DNA from: Staphylococcus coagulans
GTDB taxonomy: Bacteria > Bacillota > Bacilli > Staphylococcales > Staphylococcaceae
Length of the DNA stretch: 53,019 nt
Assembly: GCF_002901995.1 (NCBI RefSeq)
Contig: NZ_PPQN01000023.1
Coordinates: 1 to 53,019, forward strand
Direction: 5' to 3'
The position numbers and the translations under genes were made by a program. Under the pieces are notes generated by a model. That model was not told the origin of the DNA. It did no database searches and saw only the letters and a program-made list of their open reading frames with translations. Positions within the stretch are counted from its first letter, which is position 1. Each line of letters starts with the position of its first letter. Shown in pieces: positions 46,983 to 53,019 of this stretch.

Positions 46983-47027
46983 CGTCACTTCTATCTTAGA
47001 TAAGAGGTGACGGCTTTTTTTAATACG
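46983..47027 (+). terminator. Terminator of the NAT cluster
   Basis: CGTCACTTCT pairs with AGAGGTGACG, with an internal ATCTTAGAT stem, followed by GCTTTTTTTAAT. Confidence 0.85.
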
Positions 47028-47702
47028 TCATTTGCTAACGTGACTAAATGGGGAGACATTGCGCTTCATTGTACAAATGTACAGTACAATCTACGGGTGA
47101 TTTTGAGTAGAAAATGAATTTGATTGTAAATGTAATAGGTTGTACTTCAAAAAATAAACGCTAAAATCGTTGTCATTTTCAGCTTTTACAGGTATCTATG
47201 GATATTTTAAGAAGCGTTTCATTTAAGGTTGATACATATCATCTTATGCTTTTGAAGTATAGGTTGTACTTATAAAGTATTAGGCAAATGCATATTTAAG
47301 GAGAAGCTTTCTCAGTTGAAAAGAGGAACTGAGAACCTGAAACGTTCAAGGCTTTTCTTATAAAATTACAATTTTTAATCATACAACAAATTGAAATACA
47401 CTTTTAAACTGAAATATAAAAGATTGAAAAAATTTTAAGACCATAATAAAATAATCCGCATACTCAAATTGTTTAGTTTTTTATTTTGAAAAAATTATAT
47501 ACTAAAGGAGTAAAAATAATTTTGTCTAAGTTTGTTGTTCGTTGTCATAGCAGTATTAATAAGAACAGGATCGATATAAAAAGATTGAAATACTTTTCAA
47601 TTTGAATTTGTTTTCTCTATGGCAGTATGAAGTTTGAAGCGATACTTTACTATTATACGAATGCAAATTTAAAAATAATGAGGAATTGGGGAGGTGTTTA
47701 TT
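47028..47702. other. Intergenic region before the first Sdr-like gene
   Basis: No gene in 675 bp. Visible structures are the repeat ATTGTAC-N9-GTACAAT at 47068-47090 (with nested TGTACA units) and a TTCTCAGTT/AACTGAGAA hairpin at 47309-47335 without a T-run. The latter half is AT-rich and probably contains the wall-protein promoter. Confidence 0.45.
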
Positions 47703-49247
47703 TTGGTGAATGAGAAATTTTTTGACAGGCCAAATAAACGCAATCAAAATCATATCGGTAGAAAAACTTTTGCAATGACAACATTATGCATGGGTTCAAT
47801 ATTATTGTTCGGACTACATACACATGATGCTGAAGCTGCAGAAATGCCCAACGTGCCAGTTGAACGTGAAACACAAATAGCATCTACTGGCGACCAAACT
47901 AAAGAAAATAGTGATTCAATACCAGAAAATCAGAAGCAAACATTGCCAAATGCGGAAACACGCCCACCCAGAGCAACATCGCTAAAACAAGGCGATGTGT
48001 CGGGTAAACAAGCAAGTGATAATCAAAAGGCACAAATCTCAAAGCCTCAATCTCAAGTGCTTCAAGCACCTATATCAGCACCACAAATGTCCGAAGCAAC
48101 GAATCATAGGCAACCCGAAATGCGCCAGCCTGATTCGTTAGTGACACAACATCAGCCTCAAGATGTTGAACAAAAATATACGAATCATTTCCCTTCAGCA
48201 CGCACTGCATCACAAATGTCTAAAACCAATGTTAATCCGATTGGTCAGCGTGCAAAGAGCGCTATCAATAAAAGTGGGAGTCGAGATGACGCTGTACAAG
48301 GTCAACCGTACCGAATCGGTAATCAACTTTGGGAAGATCTTAACCGTAATGGTAAGCAAGATAAGGGTGAGCCGGGCGTTGCCAACGTAAAAGTAAGATT
48401 AACAGATAAAAATAAAGAGACATTAAAAGAAACATATACAGATTCTAATGGTCGTTATGTATTTACAGACATGCCAAACGGCCGTTATTATATCTTTTTT
48501 GACATTCCTAAAGGTTATACACCGACAATCGCATTTGCGAGAGGAACCACAACTGAAAATGACTCGAATACGCGAATCGACCTTGTGGATATTAACAATA
48601 AAGATGACTTAAGTTTTGATTTTGCGCTCTATAAAGATCCAACTTTATCTGAATCTAATACAGATACCAAAAATGAAAAGCCAAATCAGCAAGTTCCACC
48701 AGTGCTAAAGCCACAAACGCCGGAGAATCCAACACCACAAGAGCGGGAAATGCCTAATAAACCAAAGGCATCGACATCACAAGAATCAGAAGTGCCAAAA
48801 CACCCAGAGAGTCCAACAGAAACAGAAGCGCCCAAACAACCAGAGAATCCAACACCACAAGAACAAGAGACACCACAACAAACAGAAAGCTCAAAAACTA
48901 AAAATCCGGAATCTCACAAGGGTGTGACACCTGAAGAAATAGATACAGCGCACGTTTCGTATAGACTTATGAATATGTCTGTACAAGAACCATCATCTAA
49001 AAATTCGTATGTGATCCCTTCGGAAAAAGATGCACGTACATTCGTAAAAGAGTTAGAGTCTACAGCAGAGAAACATAAGAATAAACATCAAAAGGATAGT
49101 CATCAACATAAGGACAATCATAAGCACCCACACAAAAGTGCTCTACCTGAAACCGGCATGAAACGGACACCGAAATCATTTTGGGGATTACTATTACTTG
49201 CGATTGGTATTCTTTTTACAATTGGACAACGTTCGGGAAGAAAATAA
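47703..49247 (+). CDS. LPXTG wall protein with one SdrD-type B domain (mini-Sdr 1)
   Basis: About 514 residues. The N-terminus has a degenerate YSIRK-type signal (HIGRKTFAMTTLCMGSILLFG, cleavage near AEA). Residues about 45-200 are Gln/Pro/Ser-rich and disordered-looking. One SdrD-type B domain (about 202-313) begins YRIGNQLWEDLNRNGKQ and includes the calcium-loop pattern D-x-N-x-N-G-x-x-D. A Pro/Glu repeat region follows, then a stretch of about 22 residues with eight His just before LPETG (about 480-484). The folded N2-N3 adhesin domains of Sdr proteins are absent. The start is non-ATG: TTG 47703 (8 nt after GGGGAGG) or GTG 47706. Paralogous to the gene at 50218. Confidence 0.88.
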   Translation: MVNEKFFDRPNKRNQNHIGRKTFAMTTLCMGSILLFGLHTHDAEAAEMPNVPVERETQIASTGDQTKENSDSIPENQKQTLPNAETRPPRATSLKQGDVSGKQASDNQKAQISKPQSQVLQAPISAPQMSEATNHRQPEMRQPDSLVTQHQPQDVEQKYTNHFPSARTASQMSKTNVNPIGQRAKSAINKSGSRDDAVQGQPYRIGNQLWEDLNRNGKQDKGEPGVANVKVRLTDKNKETLKETYTDSNGRYVFTDMPNGRYYIFFDIPKGYTPTIAFARGTTTENDSNTRIDLVDINNKDDLSFDFALYKDPTLSESNTDTKNEKPNQQVPPVLKPQTPENPTPQEREMPNKPKASTSQESEVPKHPESPTETEAPKQPENPTPQEQETPQQTESSKTKNPESHKGVTPEEIDTAHVSYRLMNMSVQEPSSKNSYVIPSEKDARTFVKELESTAEKHKNKHQKDSHQHKDNHKHPHKSALPETGMKRTPKSFWGLLLLAIGILFTIGQRSGRK

Positions 49248-49258
49248 ATATAGAGAAA

Positions 49259-49286
49259 GCAGGTAACTAACGTTGCCTGTTTTTTG
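49259..49286 (+). terminator. Terminator of mini-Sdr 1
   Basis: CAGG-AAC pairs with GTT-CCTG, followed by TTTTTTG. Confidence 0.7.
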
Positions 49287-49486
49287 ATGAAGAAATAAGA
49301 GTAGGTTTTTTCATATTTAGATTAATGTGAGTTTTTTAAGTGATGTATGACAGTAGATGACTCAACTGAGGGGGAACACTTACTTGTCCTCAATTCGAAT
49401 CATCCATGTTAAGCGAACGTATTGATTAGATCCGTGTGTAAGTATAAGTATAGGGTATTAGTAATGACTTTTTAATTGATAATGAA
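49287..49486. other. Intergenic stretch before the collapsed wall-protein gene
   Basis: No gene seen in 200 bp. Confidence 0.4.
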
Positions 49487-49802
49487 TTAGTTTGACTTTC
49501 TTTGGCGGCTAACCAAATAACCTCCAAGAGCAATGCTTAATCCTCCTAATAAAGTTGTACCGAAAAGTGATTCATTTTCACCTGTTTGAGGTAAAGCTTT
49601 GATTGTTGAAGTTTCACTTGAATGTTTTTCAGCTGATTAATGACCTATTTGAGAATTGTTTCACTTACATCATTTGATTGTGATGATAAAAATGGTGCTT
49701 CATCGGCTAAGCATGCTCTGACGTCAATAACGTGCTTGTTAAAACGATAGAGCCTACCCCAATGCTGAACTTTCGAATACTAAATGATTGAATCTTTTCC
49801 AT
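49487..49802 (-). pseudogene. Collapsed LPXTG wall-protein gene (signal peptide plus LPQTG anchor only)
   Basis: On the minus strand, ATG 49802 (AAAAGGAG upstream) opens a perfect YSIRK-type signal: MEKIQSFSIRKFSIGVGS then IVLTSTLLTSEHA, cut by a TAG. After a frame change the sequence reads DEAPFLSSQSNDVSET, and after another, AEKHSSETSTIKALPQTGE followed by a hydrophobic segment and RQRKS to TAA 49487. So both ends of a sortase substrate survive with almost the entire middle deleted and two frame breaks. It is a dead gene whose intact form probably encoded a large adhesin. Confidence 0.9.
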
Positions 49803-50217
49803 ATCTATTAAACTCCTTTTAATGATGGTGTTTACCTATTTCAAAATACAATATAGGTATTAAATATATGCATTTTATATGTAATAGCATTTTAAAATAG
49901 AATGTTCCTAATCTAATAAAATAAATCTATATGATAAAAATGTCTATTATAATTTAACACTTTTATCATCATATTCCACTTTGTAATTATTAACTTTAAG
50001 TTAATATTTTCGTTGATATGACAATAAAAACGAGCAAAAACAAGCCTCCTCAATGGCACCAAATTATAAGAATCTTAACTTTTTATTATTCTAATGAAAT
50101 ATCAAAAATAGAATGTATAATTAAATTATCGTAAATAAAATTATTCTTAAATTGACCAATCATATTTATTTAAATGAAATGAATTTCGCCATTAATTATT
50201 AGGAGGCAGTGATATCA
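49803..50217. other. AT-rich divergent region between the pseudogene and mini-Sdr 2
   Basis: No gene in 415 bp. It holds the promoter region of mini-Sdr 2, without a confident -35/-10 call. Confidence 0.4.
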
Positions 50218-51969
50218 GTGGAAAACAAAATGCGTATCAAAAGTAAACATCTAGAAAGTAAACACAACCGATATGGTATTCGCAAAAGTACAGTAGGCAC
50301 AGCGTCACTCATTGTAGGTGCACTATTAGTTTTTGGTGCACAAAATGATGCACAAGCAGCTGAAAGCGAAAAGAAAGAAGCGGTACAGCATGTCGCTGTA
50401 GAAAATACGGATACATCAAAAGTAGAAGAAAACTCTCAAGTAGTAGTAGCATCTCAACAATTAGAAAAGGATGCACCATCACAATTCGTTTCAGAAATAA
50501 AGCCACAAGCACAACAAATTGATCAAAAACAAGCAGACGCGACTTCAAATGAAGTTCAATCACAAAATCAAGCTAAAAATCGTGTAATTGAGTCAGAAAA
50601 AGAACATGCAGTTGTTGATAACAATGTGGTTTCTCAATCTAACAGCCAAGTCGTTGCACATCAACCATCTACAAACACACATGAAAAAGAAGCGCATTCT
50701 TCAAAACCTGAAGTAGAAAAAGCTGAAAACTTCCGTATTGGTGATCGAGTTTGGCAAGACGTCAATAAAAACGGTAAGCAGGATACAGGTGAGCCAGGTG
50801 TCGCAAATGTGAAAGTAGAGTTGAGAGACAAGAATCGACAATTATTACAAACCGTTCACACAAATGGCAACGGCGAATATATTTTTACTGGTGTCAAAAA
50901 AGATGCGTATTTTATACAATTCCACACACCTGAAGGCTATACACCTACAGTAACGCATGCTACTTCTTCAACAATGGAAAATGACTCTAACGGAAGACTA
51001 GCATTCGTGGAAATCGTCGATAAAGATGATTTGACTGTTGATTTTGGATTAATCAAAAATACGAACGAAGCTGAAAAAACATACAAAATAGGCGATTTTG
51101 TATGGGAAGATATCAATAAAAATGGTAAACAAGATGTAGGCGAACCAGGCATTGCTGGTGTAACTGTTATCATTTTAAATGACAAAGAAGAAGAAGTCGG
51201 ACGTACAGTAACAGATGTGCAAGGTCACTACGTTTTCAATCATATTAAGAATGGAAGATATTCAGTACTTTTTGAAACACCAAAAGGATACGAACCAACG
51301 ATTGACCGTGCACCGAATGTCACACAAGATTTAGATTCTAATTACATAAGTTCAGTTGTTGATATCAAAGATGGTGATAATTTAACAATTGATAGTGGTT
51401 TCTTCAGAACGCATCCAGCACCACCTGCGCCAGAGGAACCGAAAAAGCCGGAAGAACCTAAAGCACCTGAACAACCAAAACAACCAGAACATCCAGAAAA
51501 ACCAGCACCAAAAGTACCAGAAAAGCCAATGGAACCTAAAGCGCCTATTCCGGAAAAACCAGAAATGCCAAAACAACCAGAGAAACCAGAGCAACCGACA
51601 CCGAAAGCACCAGAAAAGCCAATGGATCCAAAAGAACAGGCACCAGAGCAACCAAAAATGCCAAAAGAATTAGTGCCATCTTTACCAAAATCACCAGATG
51701 ACTCAGCAAAACCGAAAGAGCTTATACCTGCATTACCAGAAGCACCCGGACATAACATACAACAGCCAAGAGATAAAGAAATCGTGATTCCTTCACAACC
51801 GCTAGTGCCGAGTGAAACAGAAAAAACTGATAAAAAAGTTAATCCACAATCCACATTACCAAACACAGGTAAGGAAGATGCCGATACAACATTGTGGGGC
51901 ATGCTTTTAATCAGTTTAGGCGCATTGTTTGCTGTTGTGAGACGCCCAAAAAGAACGAATAAAGAATAA
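50218..51969 (+). CDS. LPXTG wall protein with two SdrD-type B domains (mini-Sdr 2)
   Basis: About 583 residues. The YSIRK-type signal reads YGIRKSTVGTASLIVGALLVFG, cleaved near QAA. Residues about 45-170 are Gln/Val/Ser-rich with no folded A domain. Two B domains follow (about 172-282, FRIGDRVWQDVNKNGKQ; about 289-397, YKIGDFVWEDINKNGKQ), each with a D-x-N-x-N-G-x-x-D calcium loop. A Pro-Lys-Glu-rich region (about 400-500, many EKP/PKAPE units) spans the wall, and LPNTG (about 547) with a hydrophobic segment and RRPKRTNKE anchors it. The start is GTG 50218, 11 nt after AGGAGG (GTG 50209 too close). It shares the GEPGVANVKV B-domain core with mini-Sdr 1. Confidence 0.92.
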   Translation: MENKMRIKSKHLESKHNRYGIRKSTVGTASLIVGALLVFGAQNDAQAAESEKKEAVQHVAVENTDTSKVEENSQVVVASQQLEKDAPSQFVSEIKPQAQQIDQKQADATSNEVQSQNQAKNRVIESEKEHAVVDNNVVSQSNSQVVAHQPSTNTHEKEAHSSKPEVEKAENFRIGDRVWQDVNKNGKQDTGEPGVANVKVELRDKNRQLLQTVHTNGNGEYIFTGVKKDAYFIQFHTPEGYTPTVTHATSSTMENDSNGRLAFVEIVDKDDLTVDFGLIKNTNEAEKTYKIGDFVWEDINKNGKQDVGEPGIAGVTVIILNDKEEEVGRTVTDVQGHYVFNHIKNGRYSVLFETPKGYEPTIDRAPNVTQDLDSNYISSVVDIKDGDNLTIDSGFFRTHPAPPAPEEPKKPEEPKAPEQPKQPEHPEKPAPKVPEKPMEPKAPIPEKPEMPKQPEKPEQPTPKAPEKPMDPKEQAPEQPKMPKELVPSLPKSPDDSAKPKELIPALPEAPGHNIQQPRDKEIVIPSQPLVPSETEKTDKKVNPQSTLPNTGKEDADTTLWGMLLISLGALFAVVRRPKRTNKE

Positions 51970-51993
51970 TTAAATCAACATCAAAAATCACAA

Positions 51994-52031
51994 ATGGGTT
52001 GAGACATTTAAACATCTCAACCCATCCATTT
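51994..52031 (+). terminator. Terminator of mini-Sdr 2
   Basis: ATGGGTTGAGA pairs with TCTCAACCCAT, followed by CCATTTTTG. Confidence 0.8.
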
Positions 52032-52084
52032 TTGTATATGATATTGTAATCTCAATCGTCCTTGCTCGGGCGAAAGGATGAAAT

Positions 52085-52624
52085 CTAATCACTCACGTGT
52101 GATTCATCGTTTACAAATTTTTTAAGTACTTTATTTAATGATGCCTCAGCTTCTTGATCAAAGACGTAATGACCATCCTCAACATAAGAAATATGCTGAT
52201 CAAGAATAAAACGACCTTTATGAATTGTATCCGCACCTAACTCTTTAATGACAGGATCCAAACTATACTGCATCGCAAGTGTGTGTGCAAATGAGCCACC
52301 AACGGCTAGAGGTAAAACGGTTTTACCTGTAAAAGCACCACGTGGTAATAAATCTAAATATGTTTTCAAAATCCCTGAATAAGCTGCTTTAAATACTGGC
52401 GAGACGATGACGATACCGTCTGAGTTTTCGATTGATTGATGGGTTACAGTAACCGATTCACTTGTAAAATCAGCTGTGATTAATGCTTTAGCATCTAATT
52501 GATGCACTTGAATGACCTCTGTCTCTATTCCTCTTTGATTAAGAAACTGCTCTGTATAGTCAATGACACCTGTCAATCGAGATGCCACCTTATGCCCACC
52601 TGCAATAATGGTTACTTTTGACAT
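52085..52624 (-). CDS. NADPH-dependent FMN reductase (SsuE-like)
   Basis: A 179-residue flavodoxin-like reductase. The FMN phosphate loop is GGHKVASRLTG near residue 9, SPVFKAAYSGILKTYLDLLP near residue 78 is the family core, and PLAVGGSFAH follows near residue 106. Such enzymes give reduced FMN to two-component monooxygenases (SsuE/MsuE) or reduce quinones and azo dyes. No sulfonate genes are adjacent in the window. The start is ATG 52624, after AAGGGGG; the open frame extends 9 codons upstream without support. It is convergent with mini-Sdr 2. Confidence 0.88.
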   Translation of the reverse strand: MSKVTIIAGGHKVASRLTGVIDYTEQFLNQRGIETEVIQVHQLDAKALITADFTSESVTVTHQSIENSDGIVIVSPVFKAAYSGILKTYLDLLPRGAFTGKTVLPLAVGGSFAHTLAMQYSLDPVIKELGADTIHKGRFILDQHISYVEDGHYVFDQEAEASLNKVLKKFVNDESHVSD

Positions 52625-53019
52625 TTTAAATCCCCCTTTATTTAATTTCACAAAGACTTACTCGCGAAAATTTTATATTAACAACGATTTATAACATTAG
52701 TATAACATCCTCAAAGTATGGCCTTAAGTCATACTCATTTGAAATATAAACTGTAGAATTTTTTCAAGCATTCATGAAATTTGAAAGATTAACATTAAGA
52801 GAAAATAGAAAATGAATACATAATTAGCAGAATAAAAAAAGTATCTGTTCTAAAAAGATGAAATAATACATTTTTATAAGAGGTTAAAATCTTAATTAAG
52901 AAAAACTTAAAACAAAAAATAAATTGAATTTTATAAACAGCCATTATAACATTAATATATTTGCGGTCTCAAATATTAATTTAAAATTTAATAAGTATTA
53001 CAATATTAATGACATAATA
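52625..53019. other. AT-rich terminal intergenic region
   Basis: No gene is visible in the last 395 bp. A hairpin-like TAATATATTTG/CAAATATTA repeat lies near 52955-52980. The region probably contains the FMN reductase promoter and the upstream sequence of a gene beyond the window. Confidence 0.45.

Noticed and set aside
51342..51902. Long Gly/Ser/Phe-rich frame antisense to mini-Sdr 2
   Set aside because: It is the mirror of the Pro/Lys/Glu repeat region; composition is explained by the sense codons and no ribosome site exists.

Overview
The window reads as a chromosomal stretch of a Staphylococcus. It carries ald-tdcB-permease, bioD-A-F-W, katA, Dps and lctP in staphylococcal form, YSIRK-type and LPXTG wall proteins, SdrD-type B domains, AGGAGG-type ribosome sites, and recognisable CcpA, CtsR, PerR, Rex and BirA sites. 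Biotin genes next to several LPXTG proteins suggest an animal-associated species (intermedius or hyicus side of the genus) rather than S. aureus. That placement is inference. No tRNA, rRNA, prophage or CRISPR array is visible.

Layout. 1-3.5 kb: the 3' tail of what looks like an IS200/IS605 element, then a Rex-boxed operon of an unusual LDH-family dehydrogenase, a YjiH-type membrane protein and an IclR regulator. 3.5-8.5 kb: ald, tdcB and an amino-acid permease (minus strand), then a small HTH regulator with a membrane partner. 8.5-12 kb: a frameshifted zinc alcohol dehydrogenase, an eroded intergenic stretch, and lactate permease lctP under a cre-overlapped promoter. 12-16 kb: BirA-controlled biotin operon bioD-A-F-W, without bioB. 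16-23.9 kb: an LPXTG protein made of eleven 20-residue repeats, azoreductase, an atypical SDR, a Bcr-type exporter, a TetR/isochorismatase-like pair, butanediol dehydrogenase and a small secreted protein. 24-31.5 kb: a stress block of quinol NO reductase, Hsp20 (CtsR), a YfiT/BstA-like DinB protein, katA (PerR), a PH-like protein and Dps. 32-41 kb: sodium-solute symporter and aminotransferase, a flavoprotein coupled to a FeoB-like permease without a G domain, an FGGY kinase, and a MerA/RclA-type disulfide oxidoreductase. 41-47 kb: a cluster with two arylamine N-acetyltransferases, a second TetR/isochorismatase-like pair, a QacA/EmrB-type exporter, DoxX and an amidohydrolase. 47-52 kb: two short Sdr-like wall proteins flanking a collapsed LPQTG protein gene. 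52-53 kb: an FMN reductase and an AT-rich tail.

How the genes fit together. Three themes recur. (1) Redox-balanced fermentation: the LDH-like enzyme, lctP, ald/tdcB and two alcohol/diol dehydrogenases, with Rex-like and CcpA sites. (2) Oxidative, nitrosative and hypothiocyanite defence: NO reductase, catalase, Dps, MerA-like enzyme, BstA-like protein, Hsp20. (3) Handling of aromatic or quinone-type compounds: azoreductase, FMN reductase, SDR, two TetR/isochorismatase-like modules, two NATs, exporters. The third theme is the best candidate for a poorly described system. The GGAATGTATTCC palindrome between the exporter and the first NAT is its likely switch. A second candidate is the flavoprotein/FeoB-like pair. 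The wall-protein loci show active turnover: tandem repeats, mini-Sdr paralogues and one internally deleted pseudogene.
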